Assembly: GCF_017815135.1 (NCBI RefSeq)
Contig: NZ_JAGJCF010000026.1
Location: forward strand, 1 to 44,873
Direction of reading: 5' to 3'
From: Jiella mangrovi
Lineage (GTDB): Bacteria; Pseudomonadota; Alphaproteobacteria; Rhizobiales; Rhizobiaceae
Length of the DNA: 44,873 bases
Part shown: positions 23,690 through 31,961 of the stretch, one piece after another
How the letters are laid out: every line of letters starts with the position of its first letter
Position numbering within the stretch: position 1 is the first letter of the stretch
Translations under genes and position numbers: made by a program
Notes under the pieces: model-generated
What the model was told of the DNA's origin: nothing
The model's input: the letters and a program-made list of their open reading frames with translations, nothing else
The model's database searches: none

Positions 23690-24683
23690 CGGCCATCACC
23701 TCGCTGGCCCGGATGCAGGCGGCGCGATGCCCGGCCGCCACCGTTTCGAGACTGACCGGTTCCTCGCAGGCGGTGAGCGCCAGATCGCAGCGGGGCGCGA
23801 AGGCGCAGCCGCGCGGCAAGGCCGTCAGCGGCGGGACCTGGCCGGGGATCGCCTTCAACCGCTCGCCCTCGGGACGGCCCGGCCGCGGGATCGAGGCGAG
23901 CAGGCCGCGCGTATAGGGATGGGCGGGGTTGGCAAACAGCGTCTTCACGCTGGCCGCCTCCACCACCGCGCCGGCATACATCACGGCGACGTCGTCGGCC
24001 ATTTCGGCAACGACGCCCATATCGTGGGTAATGAACAGGATCGACATGCCCATGTCCCGCTGCAGCCGGCGCATCAGGTCGAGGATCTGCGCCTGCACCG
24101 TGACGTCGAGGGCCGTCGTCGGTTCGTCGGCGATGAGAAGCTGCGGTGCGCAGACCAGCGCGAGAGCGATCATCACCCGCTGGCGCATGCCGCCGGACAT
24201 CTCGTGCGGATAGTTGCCGAGCCGCGAGGCGGCGGCGGGGATCTCCACCATTTCCAGCATCTCGATCACCCGCCGGCGGCGGGTCGCGCCGTCGAGGTTT
24301 TCGTGCAGATCGAGCATTTCGCCGATCTGGTCGCCGATGGAATAGAGCGGATTGAGCGAGGACATGGGCTCCTGGAAGATCATCGCGATCTCGCTGCCGC
24401 GGATCTTGCGGAAATCGCGCTGCGACAGCCCGGCAAGGTCTAGGCTGTCGCCGGAGCGGGCGCGGTAGCTTGCCCGCCCGCTGGTGACCTTGCCGTTGGG
24501 CGGCAACAGGCCGAGGAGAGCGAGCGACGTGACCGACTTGCCCGATCCGCTTTCGCCGACGAGGGCGAGGGTCTTGCCCGCCTCGATCGCAAAGCTGACG
24601 TCGCGCAGCGCCGTCACCGCCCGCCCGCGCGAGCGGAAGGCGACGCTGAGCTTTGCGACTTCGAGGATCGGAGCCTCGCTCAT
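23682..24683 (-). CDS. Peptide-type ABC transporter ATPase (OppD/DppD-like)
   Basis: A 333-residue ATPase: Walker [11 protein letters not shown]-loop [11 protein letters not shown], signature [15 protein letters not shown], Walker [15 protein letters not shown], and a C-terminal extension with [15 protein letters not shown]. It overlaps the amidohydrolase stop (ATGA) and the partner ATPase, indicating tight co-translation. Its position after an enzyme gene instead of directly after the permeases is unusual and ties the amidohydrolase to the transported substrate. Confidence 0.95.
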   Translation of the reverse strand: MSEAPILEVAKLSVAFRSRGRAVTALRDVSFAIEAGKTLALVGESGSGKSVTSLALLGLLPPNGKVTSGRASYRARSGDSLDLAGLSQRDFRKIRGSEIAMIFQEPMSSLNPLYSIGDQIGEMLDLHENLDGATRRRRVIEMLEMVEIPAAASRLGNYPHEMSGGMRQRVMIALALVCAPQLLIADEPTTALDVTVQAQILDLMRRLQRDMGMSILFITHDMGVVAEMADDVAVMYAGAVVEAASVKTLFANPAHPYTRGLLASIPRPGRPEGERLKAIPGQVPPLTALPRGCAFAPRCDLALTACEEPVSLETVAAGHRAACIRASEVMADA

Positions 24684-25789
24684 GGCTGGCGCCGCGCCGC
24701 TTCCATGACACTCGCGCCGACGACGGTCAGGCGCGGTTCGAGCATCTTTTGAAGGCGCAGGCGATTGCCCATGGAATCGACGGTCTCGGTTTCCGATTCC
24801 GCCACGTCGAAGACGGTGAAATCGGCTTTCGCTCCGACCTCAAAGCCCGAGGAAAGACCGAGCAGCTGGCGTGGACGCTCGGTGACGGCGGCGATGCAGT
24901 CTTCCATCGGCAGTCCGACGGCGAGCAGCTTGGCGATGGTCGTCGCCATGTCGTAGACCGGCGAGCGGATGCTGTTGAGATGGAGGTCGGTGGAGATCGA
25001 CCATGGCTTCAGCCCCCGCTCGATGGCCTTGCGCGCCACTGCGAAGTCGAAGGACGCCGCGCCGTGGCCGACATCCATGCGGATGCCTTCGCCGGCCAGC
25101 CTGATCGCATGGTTCCACAAAGTCTCGGTATCGGCGATCGAGCCGGCCTTCTTGCCGTTGAAGCAATGGGTGACGATGTCGCCTTCGGTCAGGATGTCGA
25201 AGACCTCGTCGATCAGCGGCGGCGGCTCGCCGACATGCACCATCAGCGGCAGGTTGACGATCTCGGCGACACGCTTGGCGATCTTGGCAGGCGTGATGCC
25301 CCAGTCGCCGACGATGACGCCGGAGGCGCGCACCTTCACCCCGCAGATGACGTCGCGATTGGCCTCGATGACGGCGAGTGTCCGGTCGATGTCGATGGAG
25401 CGCAGATCGATCAGCTCGGGCACCCGGTTGCAGGCGACGAGGCCGATCGAGCCGATGTTGAGGAAGGCCTTGATGGTCTCGGCGGCGGGATCGATGACAT
25501 ATTCACGCAGGCCGTGGAACGTCGCCTCGCCGGCGCTGCCGGCATCCGCCATGGCGGTCACGCCCGTCGCGCGCCCGGCCTCGGAGGCCCGGATCGAAAT
25601 GTCGGTGCCGCCGTGCCAGACATGGACGTGCAGATCGCACCAGCCCGGTGAGAGATAGGCGCCGCCGCAATCGACCGTCTCGGCGCCCGCTGGCGGGGCT
25701 TCCGCAATCAGACCGTCGTCGCCGACGTGAAGGCTGGCGGGTCCGCTGCGAAGGCCGATCGGCCGGAAATTGGTGAGAGTGAAGGCCAT
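24680..25789 (-). CDS. Amidohydrolase/deacetylase-family metallohydrolase (cog3964-like)
   Basis: A 369-residue amidohydrolase-superfamily enzyme. The binuclear metal site is visible: H54 and H56 in DLHVHV, K152 (probable carboxylated lysine) in CGVKVRAS, H185 in MVHVGE, H208 in VTHCFNG and D268 in STDLHLNS. A characterised relative (Agrobacterium Atu3266) deacetylates acetylated R-alpha-hydroxy acids. It is inserted between the second permease and first ATPase genes of a peptide-type ABC operon, so the transported molecule probably is, or becomes, its substrate. Neighbouring SelA-like and RidA-like genes suggest an N- or O-acyl amino or hydroxy acid (inference). Confidence 0.88.
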   Translation of the reverse strand: MAFTLTNFRPIGLRSGPASLHVGDDGLIAEAPPAGAETVDCGGAYLSPGWCDLHVHVWHGGTDISIRASEAGRATGVTAMADAGSAGEATFHGLREYVIDPAAETIKAFLNIGSIGLVACNRVPELIDLRSIDIDRTLAVIEANRDVICGVKVRASGVIVGDWGITPAKIAKRVAEIVNLPLMVHVGEPPPLIDEVFDILTEGDIVTHCFNGKKAGSIADTETLWNHAIRLAGEGIRMDVGHGAASFDFAVARKAIERGLKPWSISTDLHLNSIRSPVYDMATTIAKLLAVGLPMEDCIAAVTERPRQLLGLSSGFEVGAKADFTVFDVAESETETVDSMGNRLRLQKMLEPRLTVVGASVMEAARRQP

Positions 25790-25795
25790 AGAAGG

Positions 25796-26656
25796 TCAGA
25801 CGTCCTTTGCGAGACGGGGATCGAGCGCATCGCGCAGGCCGTCGCCGATCAGCTGCAGGCTGAGGACGGCGAGCGAGATGGCGATGCCGGGAAAGAGGAT
25901 GAGATAAAGCGCCTGGTCGATATATTGCCGGCCCTCGTTGACCATCGTCCCCCAGGTCGGGATCGAGGGATCGACGCCGACGCCGAGGAAGGACAGCCCG
26001 GCCTCGGCGAGCATCGCATAGGCGAAGATGAAGGTCGCCTGGACGGTGATCGGCGAGACGATGTTGGGCAGGACGTGCCAGACCATGATCGACAGGTTCG
26101 ACGAGCCCAGCGCCCTCGCCGCCTCGACATAGGGCAATTCCCGGATAACCAGCGTTGCCGCGCGCACGATGCGGGCGATGCGCGGGGTGTAGACGATCGA
26201 CAGGGCCAGAACGACGTTGGCGGCCGAGCCGCCGAGGATCGCGACGAGGGCGATGGCGAGGAGAATGTCGGGAAAGGCCATCATCGCATCGATCAGCCGC
26301 GACAGCGGCGCGTCGAGCCGGCGGAAGAAGCCCGCCGCCAGACCGATGACGATGCCGAGCGCCGTCGACAGGACCGCGACGCCGAGCCCGATCGACAATG
26401 ACACCCGACCGGCAAAGAGCAGCCGTGAGAGAACGTCGCGGCCGAAGGCGTCGGCGCCGAAGATGTAGTCGCCGAGCGGCGGCGAAAGCCGCGCGCGGAC
26501 CGACATGCGGGCAGGATCGGCGGGCGCGATCCAGGGCGCGAGGATCGCGGCGGCCAGGATCGCCCCGAAGACGACGAGGGCGACGAGCACCGCGGGCCGT
26601 GCCGTAAGGGTCTTCCAGAGCCCGGGATCCTCAGAGGTCGACGCTGCCGCGGTCAT
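25796..26656 (-). CDS. Peptide-type ABC transporter permease (DppC-like)
   Basis: A 286-residue inner-membrane permease with six helices. The DppC family features are the N-terminal cytoplasmic lead, the FGADAFGRDVLSRLLFAGRVSL segment (in part), and the EAARALGSSNLSIMVWHVLPN motif that contacts the ATPase. ATG 26656 overlaps the stop of the upstream permease by one base; an alternative start 16 codons earlier is less likely. The amidohydrolase follows after six bases. Confidence 0.94.
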   Translation of the reverse strand: MTAAASTSEDPGLWKTLTARPAVLVALVVFGAILAAAILAPWIAPADPARMSVRARLSPPLGDYIFGADAFGRDVLSRLLFAGRVSLSIGLGVAVLSTALGIVIGLAAGFFRRLDAPLSRLIDAMMAFPDILLAIALVAILGGSAANVVLALSIVYTPRIARIVRAATLVIRELPYVEAARALGSSNLSIMVWHVLPNIVSPITVQATFIFAYAMLAEAGLSFLGVGVDPSIPTWGTMVNEGRQYIDQALYLILFPGIAISLAVLSLQLIGDGLRDALDPRLAKDV

Positions 26657-27597
26657 CAGTAACGCACTCGCTTGTCGATCAGGAGATAGAGGAGGTCGGT
26701 GCACAGATTGATCAGGATGTAGAGGGTCGCGACGACGATCAGCGTGCCCTGGATGATGGGATAGTCACGCCTCAGGACCGCGCCGACGACGAGGCTGCCC
26801 ATGCCGGGAATGTTGAAGACGCGCTCGGTCACGACCGCGCCGGAGACGAGCAGCGCGAAGGTCAGGCCAACGACGGTGACGATCGGGATCGCGGCGTTCT
26901 TCAGGCCGTGCTTCATCACGACGCGGCCCTCCGACATGCCCTTGGAACGGGCGGTGCGGATGTAGTCCTCGCCGAGAACGTCGAGCATCGAGGCCCGGGT
27001 AAAGCGCAAGATCAGCGCCGAATTGACGATGCCGAGAACGATGGCGGGCAGGACGAGATAGCCCATCCGGTCGAGAAAACCGGCGGCTGGACCGCCATAG
27101 CCCGAGGCAGGAAACCAGCCGAGATCCGAGGCGAGCCAGCGTTGCAGGACGAGGCCGGTCCAGAAGGATGGCACCGAGGCGGCGAGCATGGCGGTCGAGA
27201 CCGCGCCCTGATCGGCGACGCCGCCGCGCCGATAGGCGACGAAGATGCCGATCGGCACGGCGATGACGATCGAGATGATGAGCGAGAACAGGGCCAGAAA
27301 GGCGCTCGGCTCGGCCCGCTCGGCGATGACGGAGAGGACGGGCCGGTGGAAGAACAGCGACTGGCCGAGATCGCCCTGCACGGCGCTGAGGATGAATTTC
27401 CCGTACTGGACGAGGATCGGCTGGTCGAGGCCGAGGGTGGCACGGAGCTCCGCCGCATCCTGGGGCGTGGCGTCCGGGCCGAGCATCAGCGCTGCCGGGT
27501 CGCCCGGCGCGACGCGCACGATGACGAAGGTGATGGTGAGCACCAGGAACAGCACCACCAGCATGCCGAACAGACGCTTCAGAATGTATTTCAGCAT
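26656..27597 (-). CDS. Peptide-type ABC transporter permease (DppB-like)
   Basis: A 313-residue permease with six helices. Family features are the N-terminal helix with VLTITFVIVRVAPGDPA, the long periplasmic loop, and the ATPase-contact motif YIRTARSKGMSEGRVVMKHGLKNA (in part). ATG 27597 or GTG 27603 can start the protein; neither has a strong ribosome site. It lies about 175 bases after the binding-protein gene, a gap without obvious terminator, as is common for ABC operons. Confidence 0.94.
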   Translation of the reverse strand: MLKYILKRLFGMLVVLFLVLTITFVIVRVAPGDPAALMLGPDATPQDAAELRATLGLDQPILVQYGKFILSAVQGDLGQSLFFHRPVLSVIAERAEPSAFLALFSLIISIVIAVPIGIFVAYRRGGVADQGAVSTAMLAASVPSFWTGLVLQRWLASDLGWFPASGYGGPAAGFLDRMGYLVLPAIVLGIVNSALILRFTRASMLDVLGEDYIRTARSKGMSEGRVVMKHGLKNAAIPIVTVVGLTFALLVSGAVVTERVFNIPGMGSLVVGAVLRRDYPIIQGTLIVVATLYILINLCTDLLYLLIDKRVRY

Positions 27598-27772
27598 GCG
27601 CACGAGCCGTTTCGGGGGAGCAATGCGTGTCGTGGGAGAGGTGAAAGGCGAGCAGCGTCCGTCATCGTGAACGGGGCTGGGAAACGGGACTTGGGATCGG
27701 GACGGGTTCGGGTGGAGCCGGCGGACGCCCCAATGCCGCCCGCTCCACCCTCGATCCGTCCGGCCCCGGGCC

Positions 27773-29299
27773 TCACTTCTTGGAGGCGTTCCAGAAGTAA
27801 GGCCACGGCGAGGGCGGCACGCCCCCGAGGGTCTTGGCTTCGCCGAGAAGGGCGTTGAAGTTGCCGACCTTGATGAAGCCGACGTCGTCGTAGTTTTCCT
27901 TCTGCATCTCGGCGAACAGCTTCTCGCGCTTGGCCGGATCGGTCTCGGCGACGAAGGCGTCGACCGTCTTGTCCTTTTGTGGATTCGACCAGCCGATGCG
28001 CGAGGCGGGGAACCACATGTCGGTCAGCGCCGGCTCAGGCAGAAAGGGCGAGTGGGTGATGTAGATGTCCCACAGCGCCGGGTCGTTGCGGCGCTGGCCG
28101 AGGGTCGCCCAGTCGACGACGTCCATCTGAACCTTGAAGCCCGCCGCTTCCAGCGCCTGCTTGGCGACTTCCGCCATCTTGTAGTGGAACTCGTACTGGC
28201 GCGAGGTCAGGATGCGCAGCGGCTTGCCGTCGTAACCGGCCTCCTTGAGGAGTTCGGCCGCCTTCGAAGGATCGTTCTGATTATAGGCTTCGGTGCCCTC
28301 TTCGGTGTGCCATTTCCAGCCCTCCGGATAGAGCGCGCCATCGACCTTGAAGAACTTGTCGTCGCCGAAGGCCGCATAAAGCATGTCGTCGAAGGGCAGA
28401 GCCGCGAGCAGCGCCTGGCGGATCGTCTTGTTGGTGAGAAGGCCGGCCTTGTGATTGATCGCCCAGACCGGCCAGCCGAAATCCTTCAGGAGAACGGGCT
28501 TGGCCTTGTCGCTGGGCTCCAGCCGATCGTAGCTTTCCGCCGGCAGCGAGTCGGCAAAGTCGAACTGGCCGGAGACGAGGCCCTCGACGCGGGTGTTGGG
28601 ATCGGGAACCGGGATGAAGCGGATCTCGTCCGGGCCCTGGCCGCGCTTGCCGGCGCCGCCATTGGCGGGGTCTTTGCGGGGCACGAAGCCCTTGAAGGGC
28701 ACGAGCTGCAGATACTGATCCGGGACGTGCTTGCCGTATTTGTAGGGGCCGGTGCCGATCACCTTGTCGATCGGAGCGTCGCCCTTGGGGACGATCTCGG
28801 ACGGATAGATCGCCGCCGCCGAGTTCGAAAAGGCGAGGAGCGACAGAAGCGGCGCATAGGGCGAGGTCATCTTGATCTCGACCGCGTCGGGGCCCTTCGC
28901 CGTGATGCTCTCGACCTTGTCGGCGACCGTCTTGCCGCGCGAGGCGATCTTCAGCCAGCGCTCCAGGGAGGCGACCACATCGGCGGAATCGAGCTTGGAG
29001 CCGTCGGAGAAGGTGACGCCCTCGCGCAGCGCGATGTCGTAAGTCTTGCCATCCTCGGATATCGTCGGAAGATCCTTGGCAAGCAGCGGCGCCACGTTCC
29101 ATGATCCGTCGAAGGTGTAGAGCGTCTCGACGACGTGCTGGGTGACGATGGAGACGACGTCCTTGGTGGAGACCATCGGATCGAGGGTATCGGGCTCGCC
29201 GACGATGGCAACGTTGACGACGCCGCCGGCGAGGCTCGGCGTTGCCACCGATCCCAGCGCCGCGGCCAGGATCACAGTCACGGATTTGAGCATCGCCAT
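27773..29299 (-). CDS. ABC transporter substrate-binding protein, family 5 (dipeptide type)
   Basis: A 508-residue periplasmic receptor. The Sec signal peptide (about 1-24, cleavage after PSLA) is followed by family-5 segments: DTLDPMVSTKDVVSIVTQHV (in part), WNVAPLLAKDLPTISEDGKTYDI (in part) with the typical LREGVTFSDGSKLDSADVV, and a C-terminal lobe. GAGGAAC precedes ATG 29299. It is the first gene of the operon binding protein, DppB, DppC, amidohydrolase, DppD, DppF, RidA. Family 5 receptors bind peptides, opines, nickel or glycosides, so cargo must be judged from the enzymes. Confidence 0.94.
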   Translation of the reverse strand: MAMLKSVTVILAAALGSVATPSLAGGVVNVAIVGEPDTLDPMVSTKDVVSIVTQHVVETLYTFDGSWNVAPLLAKDLPTISEDGKTYDIALREGVTFSDGSKLDSADVVASLERWLKIASRGKTVADKVESITAKGPDAVEIKMTSPYAPLLSLLAFSNSAAAIYPSEIVPKGDAPIDKVIGTGPYKYGKHVPDQYLQLVPFKGFVPRKDPANGGAGKRGQGPDEIRFIPVPDPNTRVEGLVSGQFDFADSLPAESYDRLEPSDKAKPVLLKDFGWPVWAINHKAGLLTNKTIRQALLAALPFDDMLYAAFGDDKFFKVDGALYPEGWKWHTEEGTEAYNQNDPSKAAELLKEAGYDGKPLRILTSRQYEFHYKMAEVAKQALEAAGFKVQMDVVDWATLGQRRNDPALWDIYITHSPFLPEPALTDMWFPASRIGWSNPQKDKTVDAFVAETDPAKREKLFAEMQKENYDDVGFIKVGNFNALLGEAKTLGGVPPSPWPYFWNASKK

Positions 29300-29657
29300 G
29301 TTCCTCTATTAGGTAATAAACTCCATAATTGTAGATGTTGATCGGGAAATCGACAGCTGTCAAGCGGCCTTCGTGTCGGCCCGACGACGGACGATCGGCC
29401 GCTGGACGGCCTTTTCGGACGGGTCGCGGCAAAGGAGAATTCGGCGCAGGCGGCTTTTTCGAAACCCCGCAACCACCGCATCACATTCGAGGCGCCTCTC
29501 CTCGCCCCTCGTCATCCTTGATCGCAACGTGCGACGCGGATGGTCCTTCGGCGGCAAGCGTCTTCCATGGGGTTGGTCCCGCCGCGCACCGCCGGCTGCT
29601 CTTCCCCTTGCAATCGACACGTCACGGCCCTGCCTCGTCGCACAACGCCGCGATCCT

Positions 29658-29708
29658 CCCGAGCATCCAGTGCGCCGATGAAGCTTCTGTTTGGTCGAAC
29701 GTTCCTGG
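29658..29708 (+). repeat. Dispersed repeat matching 44700-44750
   Basis: A 51-base block that aligns without gaps to 44700-44750; shared cores are CCCGAGCATCCAGTGCGCCG, AAGCTTCTGTT and AACGTTCCTGG. It abuts the second repeat block at 29707, making a composite element. Confidence 0.65.
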
Positions 29709-29760
29709 ATGCTCGGCGCGAGGTCCGAGACTGACGTCGCGTCGAATGGTGCGCCTTTTC
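29707..29760 (+). repeat. Dispersed repeat, copy B of 135-188
   Basis: A 54-base block equal in length to 135-188, with the GGATKCTCGG core, a degenerate hairpin and the GCGTCGAATG-R-TGCGCC segment. Confidence 0.6.
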
Positions 29761-29852
29761 GCTCAGGGCGTGGCCCGCCTTCGAGCATCGTGTTCTATGG
29801 CGTCCCGCGGGACGCAGAGCACTCCGACGTCGAGATCCTCCTCAGATCCTGC

Positions 29853-29877
29853 CCGGCCTGTCATTGTGACAGGCCGG
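29853..29877. other. Perfect 11-bp hairpin/palindrome
   Basis: CCGGCCTGTCA-TTG-TGACAGGCCGG, perfect arms with a 3-base loop, about 190 bases upstream of vapB. No U-run follows on either strand, so an operator or RNA stabiliser is as likely as a terminator. Confidence 0.45.
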
Positions 29878-30064
29878 ACCTGTCGGTGCTTTATGGCCAT
29901 TGTTGCGCCGATGTGCCATATCAAGAGTGCTTGACCCATTGGGGCATCTTTTACCAGTCGAGCGTCCCGGCCAGTCCAGGATAATCTGGCCGGTTCCTCG
30001 ATCGAAGGATCGATATCCTGAGGTCGTCCCCTGAGCGGTGAGCGACCAGCCTGTGGAGAGTGTG

Positions 30065-30370
30065 ATGAAACTCTACGAATTGCCGATGCAGGAGAACGGG
30101 CGTGTCGTGCTGCCTGCCGATTTGCGCAAGTCCCTGGGGCTTTCGAAGGGCGACAGGGTCTTGATCGAGGCGGAGGGCGACGAGGTCAGATTGACCACGG
30201 CGCGGCTTCGGCGCAAGCGCGCGCAGGCCATTGCCCGGAAATACGCCCGTCCCGGCGTCAGCGTCGTCGACGAGTTTCTCGCCGAAAAGCGCGACGAAGC
30301 CGAGCGGGAAATCGCCCGCATTGAACCCGATGCCGCGACGCGACCGGACGAGACGGGCGACGGCGCGTGA
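30065..30370 (+). CDS. vapB: VapB-type antitoxin (AbrB/SpoVT domain)
   Basis: A 101-residue protein. The N-terminal swapped-hairpin AbrB domain (about 1-45) has QENGRVVLPADLRKSLGLSKGDRVLI (in part); the charged C-terminal half is expected to wrap and inhibit the toxin. ATG 30065 follows GGAGAG; a GTG nine codons earlier is less likely. The stop overlaps the toxin start. It should neutralise VapC and autorepress the operon. Position beside the partition genes suggests a role in replicon maintenance. Confidence 0.88.
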   Translation: MKLYELPMQENGRVVLPADLRKSLGLSKGDRVLIEAEGDEVRLTTARLRRKRAQAIARKYARPGVSVVDEFLAEKRDEAEREIARIEPDAATRPDETGDGA

Positions 30371-30759
30371 TCGCCTGCGTCGTCGATACGTCGGCGATCC
30401 TCGCTTACGCCTTCGCGGAACGGGGCGCCGGGACGGTCGAGGGCTGGATCGATGCCGGAGCGGCGGTCTCGACCCTGACGGTCCAGGAGACCGTCTCCAA
30501 GCTTTGTCAGAACGGCATGAGCTGCAATGAGGCGGAAGAGCTGTTCCTGTCGCTGGGGCTGATCGTCCAGCCTCTCGATCTCGACCTCGCATTCAGCGCC
30601 GGTGCCATGTTCGCACTGACGAAACCCTATGGTCTCAGCCATGGCGATCGCGCCTGTCTCGCGCTCGGCCAGAAGCTTGCCGTTCCCGTCGTCACCGCCG
30701 ACAAGGCGTGGTCGAAGGTCGCCGCCGACCTCGGACTGAAGGTCGAGCAGTTCCGCTGA
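30367..30759 (+). CDS. vapC: VapC-type PIN-domain toxin
   Basis: A 130-residue PIN ribonuclease. The acidic metal-binding residues are in place: D7 in VVDTSA, E41 in VQETV, D94 in SHGDRACLAL and D112 in TADKAW. The GTG start at 30367 overlaps the antitoxin stop, ensuring coupled translation. VapC toxins cut tRNA or rRNA when the antitoxin is lost. Here the pair sits next to repB and candidate centromere palindromes, typical of plasmid addiction modules. Confidence 0.93.
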   Translation: MIACVVDTSAILAYAFAERGAGTVEGWIDAGAAVSTLTVQETVSKLCQNGMSCNEAEELFLSLGLIVQPLDLDLAFSAGAMFALTKPYGLSHGDRACLALGQKLAVPVVTADKAWSKVAADLGLKVEQFR

Positions 30760-30872
30760 AAGGGCGAACCGGTACGGATGACGAATGAACCGGCCGCGTG
30801 TCGTGATGCGGAGGTCGGAGAGCCGGTAGCCGGATGCGCATTCCGAGCCGGGATTGGTATCTTTTGGAAAAG

Positions 30873-30915
30873 GTGGCAGCTGCCACTTTCGGATCGAGGT
30901 GGCAGCTGCCACCTC
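30873..30915. other. Candidate parS centromere: two tandem palindromes
   Basis: GTGGCAGCTGCCAC (30873-30886) and GAGGTGGCAGCTGCCACCTC (30896-30915, perfect over 20 bases) share the same core, centres 26 bases apart. They lie 39 bases beyond the 3' end of repB. Partition proteins of the RepB class bind palindromes near repAB, so this is the best parS candidate in the window. The core differs from the GTT-x4-GC-x4-AAC pattern I associate with rhizobial repABC parS, so the match is positional and structural, not by consensus. Confidence 0.65.
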
Positions 30916-30953
30916 TCCGGCGACGGGTCAACCATGGCGCATGGGCGCCGTCT

Positions 30954-31961
30954 TCACCTCCGGCGGTTCGAACCGGTCTTTTGAAGATAGGCTTCGACGA
31001 GACCGGGAAGCGCATCGCGCAGATGCGCGACGAGGCCGGTGTCGTTCGGGTCGCTGATCCGGAAGGTCGCCGAGCTGTCCGAGCCGTTCTGGAGGACCGT
31101 GACCCCCTGCCCCTTGAACAGTCGCTCGCCCGGTTCACGGGGCGTTGCCGCGTAGTTCTTGTAGAAGCGCGCAAAGCGGGCGTTGCTGTCGAGGTCGATC
31201 CAGTCCGCAGCCTCGATCAATGCCGTCATGCTGGCCAAGGCCGATGCCACGCCGGACTGCTCGATCACCTTCGCCAAGGCTTCCCAGCGCGGCCGACCGA
31301 TCTTCGGCGCCGGTCCGATCGCCTCGATGATCTCGCGCGGAACCGCTTCGGCGAGTTTGGTCAGCTTGGAGACATTGGTGGGCGGAAGCGACAGCGCAGC
31401 CGCGATCGTCTCGCGCTTGTAGTTGCGTCGCTTGAGTTCGCTCGCGAACAAGGCCTGCTCGATGAAGGTGAGATCCTTGCGCTCGGTGTTCTCCTTGCCG
31501 AGGGCGACCACCATCTCTTCGTCGCTGAGATCGGTGACGATCGCCCGCACCGACCGGCCGAGATGCGCGCAGGCTCTCCAGCGCCGATGGCCGTAGGCGA
31601 TCTGATAGCGTCCCTGCGTCTTCGGATGCGCCCGAACCAGGATCGGCACCTGCTGGCCGTGTTCGCGAATGCTGTCGATCAGTTCGCCGAAGCCGGTGTC
31701 CGCCTCGATCGCCACGAGACGGTCCTGGACGAAGGAAGCTTCGATCATCTGCGGGTCGAGATCAACGACGTGGTGTTCCTCGGCGATGCGCCGACGCAGC
31801 GCCTCGTTCTCCTGCTCGATCCGCGAAAGCGAGGATTCGAGCGAGCGCACGGCGCCCGCCGGCGCGCTGCGGGCAGGCGGCTGCGACGTCTCATCCGGGG
31901 CCGATGGCGCCTCGCTGAACATCGCCTTCATCCGTTTGGCCCGCTCGCTCGCCTTGCTCAT
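30954..31961 (-). CDS. repB: Plasmid partitioning protein RepB (ParB family)
   Basis: A 335-residue DNA-binding partition protein. The ParB N-terminal domain (about 70-165) includes ELIDSIREHGQQVPILVR and YQIAYGHRRWRACAHLGR; the helix-turn-helix (about 185-215) has TIAAALSLPPTNVSKLTKLA. An N-terminal lead with SKASERAKRMKAMFSE resembles the RepB segment that contacts RepA. The ATG at 31961 overlaps the repA stop as ATGA. With RepA and a parS site it segregates the replicon and usually also takes part in autoregulation. Confidence 0.95.
   Translation of the reverse strand: MSKASERAKRMKAMFSEAPSAPDETSQPPARSAPAGAVRSLESSLSRIEQENEALRRRIAEEHHVVDLDPQMIEASFVQDRLVAIEADTGFGELIDSIREHGQQVPILVRAHPKTQGRYQIAYGHRRWRACAHLGRSVRAIVTDLSDEEMVVALGKENTERKDLTFIEQALFASELKRRNYKRETIAAALSLPPTNVSKLTKLAEAVPREIIEAIGPAPKIGRPRWEALAKVIEQSGVASALASMTALIEAADWIDLDSNARFARFYKNYAATPREPGERLFKGQGVTVLQNGSDSSATFRISDPNDTGLVAHLRDALPGLVEAYLQKTGSNRRR

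Larger units (their letters stand above)
29300..30064. other. Intergenic region with repeats and hairpins
   Basis: About 765 bases between the binding-protein gene (minus) and vapB (plus). It includes two dispersed repeat blocks (29658-29708 and 29707-29760), a 16-base perfect palindrome GCGTCCCGCGGGACGC at 29800-29815, and an 11-base-pair hairpin at 29853-29877. Promoters for both flanking transcripts must be here. Open frames present have no ribosome sites or recognisable families. Confidence 0.5.
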
